NCBI GenBank assembly: GCA_024644285.1
Contig: JAHELH010000081.1
Span: 1 to 9,005, forward strand
DNA: 9,005 nt
Reading direction: 5' to 3'
Source: Paracoccaceae bacterium
GTDB lineage: Bacteria > Pseudomonadota > Alphaproteobacteria > Rhodobacterales > Rhodobacteraceae
Part shown: piece after piece, positions 1-6,508 of the stretch
How the letters are laid out: every line of letters begins with the position of its first letter
Position numbering within the stretch: the stretch's first letter is position 1
Program-made: the position numbers and the translations under genes
Notes under the pieces: generated by a model
What the model was told of the DNA's origin: nothing
The model's database searches: none
Seen by the model: only the letters and a program-made list of their open reading frames with translations

Positions 1-191
1 ACGTCATAGCCCATGTCGGCCATCGGCGAGGTGAAGAACGGCGACAGCCATATCGCGTCGGCGCCCAGGCTGGCGACATGGTCGAGCCGCCGGGTGATGC
101 CGGGCAGGTCGCCAATGCCGTCGCCGTTGTCGTCCTGAAAGCTGCGCGGGTAGATCTGGTAGACCACCGCGCCACGCCACCATTCGGTCAT
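1..191 (-). CDS. aglA: Alpha-glucosidase, GH13 family (AglA-like), N-terminal part
   Basis: This is the first 63 codons of a gene read leftwards and cut by the window edge. The translation starts MTEWWRGAVVYQIYPRSF, the typical opening of GH13 oligosaccharide hydrolases (alpha-glucosidase / oligo-1,6-glucosidase type). It continues with a DDNGDGIGD calcium-loop-like motif at about residues 20-28 and an IWLSPFFTSP motif at about residues 47-56, ending at GYDV, where the first GH13 conserved region is approaching. The expected role is hydrolysis of terminal alpha-glucosidic bonds in maltose, sucrose or trehalose-like sugars, in the cytoplasm since no signal peptide is seen. The ATG at 191-189 is chosen because WW(R)xAVxYQIYPRSF directly follows the start in this family; a modest purine-rich stretch lies upstream. 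The catalytic residues lie outside the window, so GH13 membership is secure but substrate and the aglA name are inferred. Trehalose synthase-like and isomaltase-like relatives remain possible. Confidence 0.85.
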   Translation of the reverse strand, partial: MTEWWRGAVVYQIYPRSFQDDNGDGIGDLPGITRRLDHVASLGADAIWLSPFFTSPMADMGYD

Positions 192-323
192 CCGTCTGCC
201 CGCCGCCGCTCGATTCGCCGGGCGAGCATAGGGGCCCGCGGCGGCACGCGAAAGCGCGGGGGGCTTGCGCATGGTCGTAGGGCAGCGATGATGGCCGGCG
301 TCGCCAACCGGGGAGCCAGACGC
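192..323. promoter_or_regulatory. Divergent intergenic region with a weak putative aglA promoter
   Basis: The region separates the leftward alpha-glucosidase from the rightward dehydrogenase, so it should contain both promoters. On the minus strand, TATGCT (230-225) lies 17 bp from TTTCGC (253-248). The -10 matches 4 of 6 consensus bases but the -35 only 2, so this is tentative. No convincing plus-strand promoter was found. A 5-bp inverted repeat, GCTCG (208-212) and CGAGC (223-227), overlaps the tentative -10. No LacI-type TGTTA..TAACA palindrome occurs here. GGGGAG at 310-315 is a good ribosome-binding site for the dehydrogenase. I see no other gene here. Confidence 0.3.
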
Positions 324-1091
324 ATGCAGATCACCGAAGACACCGCCGCTATCGTCACCGGGGGTGCCTCGGGTCTGGGCGCGGCGACGGCGCGGGCGTT
401 GGCGGGGCTGGGCGCGCGGGTGACGCTGTTCGACCTCGACGTGCCGCGCGGCATGGCGCTGGCCGAGGAGATCGGCGGCGCGTTCCAGGCGGTCGATGTC
501 GGCGATCCCGACAGCGTGGCCACCGGCATGACGGGCGTCGAGCAGCGCCATGGCGGCTGCCATGTCCTGGTCAACTGCGCCGGGGTCGCGCCAGCGGCCA
601 AGACCGTCTCGAAAGGCGCGGCGCACGATCCCGAGGTCTTCGCCCGTACGATCCGGGTGAACCTGATCGGCAGCTTCAACTGCGCCTCGCAGGCCGCGCA
701 CCTGATGAGCGGCAACGCGGCCCAAGGCGAAAGCGGCGAGCGCGGCGTGATCGTCAACACCGCCTCGGTCGCGGCTTACGAGGGGCAGGTGGGGCAGGTC
801 GCCTATGCGGCCTCGAAGGGTGGCGTGGTCGGGATGACTCTGCCGATGGCGCGCGATCTGGCGAGCCTGGGCATAAGGGTGATGAGCATCGCGCCGGGGC
901 TGTTCCTGACGCCGATGCTGGAGGGGCTGCCCGAGGAGGTGCGCGCGTCGCTTGGCGCGCAGGTGCCGTTTCCGTCGCGGCTGGGCGATCCGAGGGAATA
1001 TGCCGCCACCGTTCTGCACATCGTGGAGAACGCGATGCTGAACGGCTCGGTGATCCGTCTGGACGGCGCCATCCGGATGGCGCCGAGGTGA
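324..1091 (+). CDS. Short-chain dehydrogenase, 3-hydroxyacyl-CoA dehydrogenase type-2 (HSD10)-like
   Basis: A 255-residue classical SDR, the normal length for the family. Visible motifs are the cofactor glycine motif TGGASGLG (12-19); Asp37 after the second beta strand, which favours NAD(H) over NADP(H); NCAG (84-87); structural Asn113; and the Ser148, Tyr161, Lys165 catalytic set (YAASK). The stretches GVIVNTASVAA, GGVVGMTLPMARDLA, PGLFLTPMLEGLPEEV and the C-terminal GSVIRLDGAIRMAPR are hallmarks of the HSD10-like group, which oxidises 3-hydroxyacyl-CoA or related secondary alcohols; the real substrate cannot be read from sequence. The frame is open upstream to 78 and has in-frame ATGs at 288 and 291, but the family begins at MQIT, and GGGGAG sits 8 bases before the ATG at 324, so that start is chosen. 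It is the odd gene among sugar genes: it stands alone, diverges from the alpha-glucosidase, and is separated from xylB by a probable terminator and a promoter. Confidence 0.88.
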   Translation: MQITEDTAAIVTGGASGLGAATARALAGLGARVTLFDLDVPRGMALAEEIGGAFQAVDVGDPDSVATGMTGVEQRHGGCHVLVNCAGVAPAAKTVSKGAAHDPEVFARTIRVNLIGSFNCASQAAHLMSGNAAQGESGERGVIVNTASVAAYEGQVGQVAYAASKGGVVGMTLPMARDLASLGIRVMSIAPGLFLTPMLEGLPEEVRASLGAQVPFPSRLGDPREYAATVLHIVENAMLNGSVIRLDGAIRMAPR

Positions 1092-1118
1092 CGCCCGCCT
1101 CGGGCGACCTTGGCTTTT
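1087..1118 (+). terminator. Putative intrinsic terminator after the dehydrogenase
   Basis: The inverted repeat CGCCCG (1092-1097) and CGGGCG (1101-1106), with loop CCT, can be extended by GGT (1087-1089) pairing with ACC (1107-1109) across a two-base bulge. It is followed by a broken T-rich stretch ending in TTTT (1115-1118). The stem is strong but the T tract is interrupted, so termination may be partial. The stem overlaps the stop codon of the dehydrogenase. Confidence 0.45.
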
Positions 1119-1144
1119 GACAGGCGGCGCAACTTTGCCATTAT
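1117..1144 (+). promoter_or_regulatory. Putative sigma70-type promoter of xylBA
   Basis: A perfect TTGACA -35 box (1117-1122) is followed after 16 bp by CATTAT (1139-1144), which matches 4 of 6 bases of the -10 consensus. It lies in the only sizeable non-coding gap before xylB and would give a leader of about 50 bases. A perfect -35 is uncommon in such GC-rich DNA, which supports the call. I see no LacI-type palindrome in 1092-1202, so the xylose control site, if any, was not recognised. Confidence 0.55.
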
Positions 1145-1202
1145 GCGGGGGCTTGGCGCCTGACCGGAGTGCCCGGCGCGAAGCAATTGGGCGGCGGGGA
1201 CG

Positions 1203-2651
1203 ATGTTTATCGGATTGGACCTGGGCACCTCTGGGCTGAAGGGCGTTTTGATGGGCGAGGATCAGGCGATCGTGGCCGAGGCCACGGCGCCGTTGTCGGT
1301 CTCGCGCCCGCATGACGGCTGGTCGGAACAGGCGCCGGCGGACTGGATCGCGGCGGCCGAAACCGTTCTGGATGCCTTGGCGGCACGGGATCTGTCCGGC
1401 GTCGCCGGGATCGGGCTGTCGGGCCAGATGCACGGCGCGACGCTGCTCGACGCCGCCGACCAGGTGCTGCGGCCCTGCATCCTGTGGAACGACACGCGGT
1501 CGGCGGCGCAGGCCGCGGCGATGGACGCCGATCCGGCGTGGCGCGAGATCAGCGGCAATATCGTCTTCCCGGGCTTCACAGCGCCCAAGCTGCACTGGGT
1601 GCGCGAGGCGGAGCCGGAGATCTTCGCAAAGGTCGCCATGGTGCTGCTGCCCAAGGATTATCTGCGCCTGTGGCTGACCGGCGACCATGTGGCAGAGATG
1701 TCGGATGCCGCCGGAACCTCGTGGCTGGACACCGGGGCGCGGGACTGGTCGGACGATCTGCTGGCGCGCTCGGGGCTGAACCGGGATGCGATGCCGAGAC
1801 TGGTTGAGGGGTCCGAGGTGTCAGGCACGCTACGCGCCGACCTGGCGCGGCGCTGGGGGCTGTCGGAACGCGTGGTCGTGGCGGGCGGCGGCGGTGACAA
1901 CGCCGCTTCGGCGATCGGCGCGGGGGTGGTTCAGGCGGGGCAGGCGTTCGTCTCGCTGGGCACCTCGGGGGTGCTCTTTGCAGCCAATGACGGCTACCGG
2001 CCCGATCCGGCGACGGCGGTTCACACCTTCTGCCACGCCCTTCCGGGCACCTGGCACCAGATGGGGGTGATCCTGGCGGCGACCGATGCGCTGAACTGGT
2101 TCGCGCGGCTGGTCGGGGAAGAGGCGGCGGCGCTGACCGGCGGCCTGGGCGATTTGCGGCCGCCGGGGCGGACGCTGTTCCTGCCCTATCTGGGCGGTGA
2201 GCGGACGCCGTTGAACGACGCAGGCATACGCGGGGCGTTCGTCGGGCTGGAGCACGCTACCGACCGCTACGCCGCGACCCGCGCGGTGCTGGAGGGCGTG
2301 GCCTTCGCGATCCGCGACTGCCGGGATGCGCTGGCGGCGACGGGCACCCGGATTGACAGCCTGCTGGCGATGGGCGGCGGGTCGCGGTCGGATTACTGGC
2401 TGCGCGCCATCGCCACGGCGCTGGACATTCCGGTCGATCTGCCGGTGGCGGGCGATTTCGGCGGCGCCTTCGGCGGCGCCTTCGGCGCGGCGCGGCTGGC
2501 GCAGATGGCCGCGACGGGCGGCGGGGCGGAACTGGCGCCCGCCCCGAAGATCGCGCACAGCATCGCGCCCGAGACGGGGCTGGCGGCGGCATTCGACGAG
2601 GGGCACGCGCGCTACCGCGCCGCGCGCGATGCGATCAGGGGGCTGACATGA
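1203..2651 (+). CDS. xylB: Xylulokinase
   Basis: A 482-residue FGGY-family sugar kinase that phosphorylates D-xylulose with ATP to D-xylulose 5-phosphate, the second step of the isomerase pathway, in the cytoplasm. Visible: the N-terminal phosphate loop IGLDLGTSGLK (3-13, Asp6); GLSGQMHG (71-78), whose Met76-His77 correspond to substrate-binding residues of E. coli XylB; GGGGDNAA (228-235) with catalytic-base candidate Asp232 (E. coli Asp233); LGTSGVLF (252-259); and the adenosine-site motif MGGGSRSDYW (390-399). Length matches E. coli XylB (484). These xylulose-specific positions and the partner xylA distinguish it from glycerol, gluconate or ribulose kinases. The start at 1203 is the family start, just after a purine-rich stretch. 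The last bases overlap xylA (ATGA), so the two are one transcript and probably translationally coupled. The order is xylB-xylA, opposite to E. coli. A 12-bp tandem duplication at 2460-2483 repeats residues GGAF. Confidence 0.96.
   Translation: MFIGLDLGTSGLKGVLMGEDQAIVAEATAPLSVSRPHDGWSEQAPADWIAAAETVLDALAARDLSGVAGIGLSGQMHGATLLDAADQVLRPCILWNDTRSAAQAAAMDADPAWREISGNIVFPGFTAPKLHWVREAEPEIFAKVAMVLLPKDYLRLWLTGDHVAEMSDAAGTSWLDTGARDWSDDLLARSGLNRDAMPRLVEGSEVSGTLRADLARRWGLSERVVVAGGGGDNAASAIGAGVVQAGQAFVSLGTSGVLFAANDGYRPDPATAVHTFCHALPGTWHQMGVILAATDALNWFARLVGEEAAALTGGLGDLRPPGRTLFLPYLGGERTPLNDAGIRGAFVGLEHATDRYAATRAVLEGVAFAIRDCRDALAATGTRIDSLLAMGGGSRSDYWLRAIATALDIPVDLPVAGDFGGAFGGAFGAARLAQMAATGGGAELAPAPKIAHSIAPETGLAAAFDEGHARYRAARDAIRGLT
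2460..2483 (+). repeat. 12-bp in-frame tandem duplication inside xylB
   Basis: Two identical copies of GGCGGCGCCTTC lie back to back (2460-2471 and 2472-2483), encoding GGAF-GGAF at residues 420-427. They sit just before GAARLAQ, a motif that in xylulokinases normally follows a single such segment. The reading frame is kept, so it looks like a replication-slippage duplication in the C-terminal domain. Confidence 0.8.
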
Positions 2652-3955
2652 CCGAATTTTTCAAAGGTATTCAGAAGATCGCTTTCGAAGGCACTGAGAC
2701 GGAGAACGAATTCGCCTTTCGCCACTACTCTGCGGACGAAATGGTCATGGGCAAGCGGATGGAGGATCACCTGCGATTTGCGGTGGCTTATTGGCATTCC
2801 TTCGCCTGGCCCGGCGGCGATCCCTTTGGCGGCCAGACGTTTCAGCGGCCGTGGTTCGGCGACACGATGGACCATGCGCGGATGAAGGCCGATGCGGCCT
2901 TCGAGATGTTCGACATCCTCGGCGTCCCGTTCTTCTGTTTCCACGATGCCGATGTGCGGCCCGAGGGCGCCGATTTCGCCGAAAGCGCGCGGAATCTCGA
3001 AGAGATCACCGACTACTTTGCGGCCAAAATGGAGACGTCGAAGACGCGGCTTCTTTGGGGAACGGCAAACCTGTTCACCCATCGCCGCTTCATGGCCGGG
3101 GCGGCGACCAATCCGGACCCGGACGTGTTCGCCTGGTCGGCGGCGACGATCAAGCTTTGCATGGATGCCACGCACAAGCTTGGCGGGCAGAACTACGTGC
3201 TGTGGGGCGGGCGCGAGGGGTACCAGACGCTGTTAAACACCGATCTGGGGCGCGAGGCCGAGCAGGCGGCGCGCATGCTGCACCTGGTCGTCGACTACAA
3301 GCACAAGATCGGCTTCGAGGGCACCATTCTGGTCGAGCCGAAACCGCAGGAGCCCAGCAAGCACCAGTACGACTACGACGTGGCCACGGTTTACGGGTTC
3401 CTGAAGCGGTTCGGGCTGGAAGACGAGGTCAAGGTCAATATCGAGCAGGGCCACGCGATCCTGGCGGGACATTCCTTCGAGCACGAACTGGCGCTGGCGG
3501 CGTCGCTGGGCATCCTGGGCAGCATCGACATCAACCGGAACGACTATCAGTCCGGCTGGGACACCGACCAGTTCCCCAACAACGTGCCGGAACTGATGCT
3601 GGCCTTCTACGAAATTCTGAAGGCCGGCGGGTTCAGCACGGGCGGCACCAATTTCGACGCCAAGCTGCGGCGGCAGAGCCTGGACCCCGAGGACCTGATC
3701 CTGGCGCATGTCGGCGGCATGGACGCTTGCGCCCGGGCGCTGAAGGCAGCGGCGGCGATGCTGAAGGATGGCAAGCTGGAGCGTCTGCGGGCCGAGCGCT
3801 ATGCCGGCTGGCGCGGCAATAGGGCGCAAGAAATGCTGGCCGGCAGGTACGGGCTGGAAGAGATCGAGACCCATGTGCGCGAGGCGGCCATCAACCCCGA
3901 ACCGGTCTCCGGGCGGCAGGAACGGCTTGAAAACCTCGTCAATTCCTACCTTTAG
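2648..3955 (+). CDS. xylA: Xylose isomerase
   Basis: A 435-residue class II xylose isomerase (E. coli enzyme 440) converting D-xylose to D-xylulose in the cytoplasm with two divalent metal ions. All active-site residues are visible with a constant offset of two from E. coli: His99 and Asp102 in FHDAD; Glu230 and Lys232 in VEPKPQEP; Glu266 and His269 in NIEQGHA; Asp294 in SIDINRND; Asp305 and Asp307 in GWDTDQFP; Asp337 in NFDAK. The long N-terminal segment (FFKGIQKIAFEG...) is the class II signature. AGGGGG (2637-2642), five bases before the ATG and inside xylB, is a strong ribosome-binding site, and the start overlaps the xylB stop as ATGA, so coupled translation is likely. The first 100 bases are noticeably more AT-rich than the surroundings, which could keep the start unstructured. 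No clear terminator follows the TAG stop. Confidence 0.98.
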   Translation: MTEFFKGIQKIAFEGTETENEFAFRHYSADEMVMGKRMEDHLRFAVAYWHSFAWPGGDPFGGQTFQRPWFGDTMDHARMKADAAFEMFDILGVPFFCFHDADVRPEGADFAESARNLEEITDYFAAKMETSKTRLLWGTANLFTHRRFMAGAATNPDPDVFAWSAATIKLCMDATHKLGGQNYVLWGGREGYQTLLNTDLGREAEQAARMLHLVVDYKHKIGFEGTILVEPKPQEPSKHQYDYDVATVYGFLKRFGLEDEVKVNIEQGHAILAGHSFEHELALAASLGILGSIDINRNDYQSGWDTDQFPNNVPELMLAFYEILKAGGFSTGGTNFDAKLRRQSLDPEDLILAHVGGMDACARALKAAAAMLKDGKLERLRAERYAGWRGNRAQEMLAGRYGLEEIETHVREAAINPEPVSGRQERLENLVNSYL

Positions 3956-4022
3956 AATGCGCGGCTCATGCGCGGTCCGGCAATCCGCTGCGCAGCAGAC
4001 ACTGGCGTGTGTGGCATAGGCG

Positions 4023-4036
4023 TGTTACCGCTAACA
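4023..4036. promoter_or_regulatory. LacI-family operator-like palindrome upstream of glgP
   Basis: TGTTACCGCTAACA has perfect half-sites TGTTA/TAACA around a central CG, with one mismatched pair (C and C at positions 6 and 9). This closely fits the TGTTAnCGnTAACA form recognised by many LacI-family sugar regulators. It lies 54-67 bases before the glgP start, where a repressor could block a promoter. No LacI-family gene is in the window, so the regulator is unknown; an alpha-glucoside (AglR-like) or xylose (XylR-like) repressor is a reasonable guess only. Confidence 0.65.
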
Positions 4037-4059
4037 AATCGACCCGCGAGCCCTTTTAC
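4031..4059 (+). promoter_or_regulatory. Possible glgP promoter overlapping the operator
   Basis: CTAACA (4031-4036, 4 of 6 matches to TTGACA) is 17 bp from TTTTAC (4054-4059, 3 of 6 matches to TATAAT). The -35 would coincide with the right half of the palindrome, the arrangement expected for repression. The boxes are weak. An alternative -10, TAGAAT (3954-3959), at the end of xylA has TTGAAA (3927-3932) upstream, but with an unfavourable 21-bp spacing. Confidence 0.3.
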
Positions 4060-4089
4060 CCGTTGGCCAGTCAGGCTAGGTGGCAGGCA

Positions 4090-6492
4090 ATGACCACTGA
4101 GATGGAAAACCAGATGCCTCTCGATACCCTGACGCCGGAAGCCCTGCGGGACGACGTTCTGCGTCACCTGACTTTCACGCTGGGCAAGGATGCCGAGCAT
4201 GCCAGCCTCTACGACTGGCGCATGGCGCTGTCGCGCAGCCTGCGCGACCGCATCGTCGGACCCTGGTTCGCCTCGACGCGCAAGGCCTATGCCGCTGATG
4301 CGAAACGGGTTTACTATCTCTCTCTGGAATTCCTCATCGGCCGGATGCTGGAAGATGCGGCGATCAACCTCGGCATCCGCGATCAGGCGCAGGCGGCGAT
4401 GGAATCGCTGGGCGTCGACTTTCGTGCGCTGGTCGAGGACGAGCCCGACGCGGCGCTGGGCAATGGCGGGCTGGGCCGGCTGGCGGCCTGCTTCATGGAT
4501 TCGCTGGCCACGCTGGGCGTGCCGGCCTACGGCCACGGCATCCGTTACGAGCACGGCTTGTTCCGCCAGCGATTCGAAATGGGCCAGCAGGTCGAGACGC
4601 CCGAGGACTGGCTGACTCAAGAGCACGCCTGGGAGTTCGAACGGCCAGAGGCGGCCTACGAGATCGGCTTCAAGGGCGAGGTCGACGGCGACAAGTGGGT
4701 GCCAGGCGAAAGCGTCGTGGCCTCGGCCTATGACATGCCGATCGTCGGCTGGGGCGGGCAGTGGGCCAATACCCTGCGCCTGTGGGGCGCCAAGCCCACG
4801 ACCCTGTTCGACCTCGAGCGTTTCAACCGCGGCGACTATGCCGCGGCGGCCGAGCCCGAGGCGCTGGCGCGCACGATCAGCCGGGTGCTCTATCCCGACG
4901 ACACCAACTATGCCGGCAAGGAGTTGCGGCTGAAGCAGGAGTTCTTCCTGACCTCCGCGGCGTTGCAGGACATTCTGCGGCGCTATTTCGACGCCCACAG
5001 CAACCCGCGCGATCTGCCCAAGCACGTGGCGATCCAGTTGAACGACACCCATCCCGCCATCGCCGGGCCAGAACTGATCCGGCTTCTGATGGACAAGGGG
5101 CTTGAATTCGCCGAGGCCGCCGACACCGCTCAGGCGACGCTGAACTACACCAACCACACCCTTCTGCCCGAGGCGCTGGAATCCTGGTCGACCTGGCTGA
5201 TGGGCAACATCCTGCCGCGGCACATGGGCCTGATCGAACGCATCGACGAACGTCACCGCCGCGCCAATCCCAAGCGCCCGACCGATGTCGGCATCGTCAA
5301 GGACCATATGGTGCATATGGGGCCGCTGGCCTTCATCATGGCGGGCAAGGTGAACGGCGTCTCGGCGCTGCATACCGAACTGGTCAAGAAGACCGTCTTT
5401 GCCGACCTGCACAAGCTGCATCCCGACCGGATCGTCAACCAGACCAACGGCATCACGCCGCGGCGCTGGCTGAAGCTGGCGAACCCGGCGCTCTCCACGC
5501 TGATCACCGAGACCATTGGCGCAGGCTGGGAGGCCGATCTTGAAAGACTTGAGGGGCTGGAGCCGCATCTGGAGGATGCCGGGTTCGTCGAGCGTTTCGG
5601 TACAGCCAAGCGCGCCAACAAGGAGACGCTGTCGGGGTGGATCGCCGAAACCTGCGGCGTAAGTGTCGATCCCGCCGCGATGTTCGACGTCCAGATCAAG
5701 CGCATCCACGAATACAAGCGCCAGCTTCTGAACATTCTCGAGACGGTCAGCCTGTGGCAGCAGATCCATGACGACCCGAACGGAGACTGGGCGCCGCGGG
5801 TGAAGATCTTCGGCGGCAAGTCGGCGCCGGGCTATGCGGTAGCGAAAGAGATCATCCATTTCATCAACGACGTTGCCGAGACGATCAACGACGACCCGAA
5901 GACGCGCGACCTGCTGAAGGTGGTCTATCCGCCGAACTACAACGTCTCGATGGCCGAGAAGCTGATTCCCGCGGCGGACCTGTCGGAGCAGATCAGCACC
6001 GCGGGCAAGGAGGCCAGCGGCACCGGCAACATGAAGTTCCAGCTGAACGGCGCGCCGACCATCGGCACGCTGGACGGTGCGAACGTGGAAATCCGCGAGC
6101 AGGTGGGCGCCGAGAACTTTTTTCTGTTCGGCATGACCGCCGACGAGTCGGCGGCGCGGCGCCGGCTGCCGGATCACGCGAAATTGGCTATCGACGCCAG
6201 CCCACATCTGAAATCCGTGTTGCAACTGATTGCCGAGGGACGGTTTTCGCCGGACGACCCGGCCCGCTATCACGGGCTGGTCGAACGGGTGTGGCACCAC
6301 GATTATTTTCTGGTCGCCTCGGATTTCGACAGTTACGCTGAAACCCAGCGCAAGGTGGACGCGGTCTGGTCGGATCGCGCGGCTTGGCACCGGATGGCGG
6401 CCCGGAACACGGCGCGGGCCGGTTTTTTCTCGTCCGACAGGACGATCCGGGGCTATCTGAACGATATCTGGAGTGCCAAACCGGCGCTCTGA
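4090..6492 (+). CDS. glgP: Glycogen/maltodextrin phosphorylase
   Basis: An 800-residue GT35 alpha-glucan phosphorylase, a typical bacterial length. It releases glucose 1-phosphate from non-reducing ends of glycogen using phosphate and pyridoxal phosphate. Visible: YYLSLEFLIGRML near residues 76-88; LGNGGLGRLAACFMDS (123-138); QLNDTHPAI with His321; NHTLLPEALE; the phosphate-site region DVQIKRIHEYKRQ (533-545); and the cofactor motif EASGTGNMKF, with the pyridoxal-phosphate lysine at Lys649. The frame is open upstream to an ATG at 4009, but those 27 residues would cover the operator and are unlike the family start. AGGTGG lies six bases before the ATG at 4090, so that start is preferred; ATGs at 4102 and 4114 are possible too. 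It is first in a run with glgB (16-bp gap) and glgC, consistent with a glg operon. Preference for glycogen over maltodextrin rests on this context. Confidence 0.95.
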   Translation: MTTEMENQMPLDTLTPEALRDDVLRHLTFTLGKDAEHASLYDWRMALSRSLRDRIVGPWFASTRKAYAADAKRVYYLSLEFLIGRMLEDAAINLGIRDQAQAAMESLGVDFRALVEDEPDAALGNGGLGRLAACFMDSLATLGVPAYGHGIRYEHGLFRQRFEMGQQVETPEDWLTQEHAWEFERPEAAYEIGFKGEVDGDKWVPGESVVASAYDMPIVGWGGQWANTLRLWGAKPTTLFDLERFNRGDYAAAAEPEALARTISRVLYPDDTNYAGKELRLKQEFFLTSAALQDILRRYFDAHSNPRDLPKHVAIQLNDTHPAIAGPELIRLLMDKGLEFAEAADTAQATLNYTNHTLLPEALESWSTWLMGNILPRHMGLIERIDERHRRANPKRPTDVGIVKDHMVHMGPLAFIMAGKVNGVSALHTELVKKTVFADLHKLHPDRIVNQTNGITPRRWLKLANPALSTLITETIGAGWEADLERLEGLEPHLEDAGFVERFGTAKRANKETLSGWIAETCGVSVDPAAMFDVQIKRIHEYKRQLLNILETVSLWQQIHDDPNGDWAPRVKIFGGKSAPGYAVAKEIIHFINDVAETINDDPKTRDLLKVVYPPNYNVSMAEKLIPAADLSEQISTAGKEASGTGNMKFQLNGAPTIGTLDGANVEIREQVGAENFFLFGMTADESAARRRLPDHAKLAIDASPHLKSVLQLIAEGRFSPDDPARYHGLVERVWHHDYFLVASDFDSYAETQRKVDAVWSDRAAWHRMAARNTARAGFFSSDRTIRGYLNDIWSAKPAL

Positions 6493-6508
6493 TCAGGGAG
6501 AGAGGCGA

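Larger units (their letters stand above)
3956..4089 (+). promoter_or_regulatory. xylA-glgP intergenic region
   Basis: This 134-bp gap probably carries the control region of the glycogen genes. It holds an 8-bp direct repeat ATGCGCGG (3957-3964 and 3968-3975), a 10-bp palindrome GCTGCGCAGC (3987-3996), a 7-bp direct repeat GGCGTGT (4004-4010 and 4019-4025) with a 15-bp period, and the LacI-type operator at 4023-4036. No hairpin followed by a T tract is seen, so read-through from xylA is plausible. AGGTGG (4078-4083) is the glgP ribosome-binding site. No small gene is evident. Confidence 0.5.

Noticed and set aside
78..323. N-terminal extension of the dehydrogenase frame
   Set aside because: The first part is antisense to the alpha-glucosidase coding region, the translation is basic low-complexity, and the family start with a good ribosome-binding site is at 324.
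2791..3822. 343-codon plus-strand open frame inside xylA
   Set aside because: It lies in another frame of xylA, its product is Arg/Gly-rich with no domain, and xylA has all catalytic residues in its own frame.
3952..6390. 812-codon open frame on the minus strand, antisense to glgP
   Set aside because: It mirrors glgP in a GC-rich codon-biased gene, and its translation is rich in Arg, His, Gln and Val with no recognisable domain. glgP on the other strand has every family motif. It is an expected shadow.
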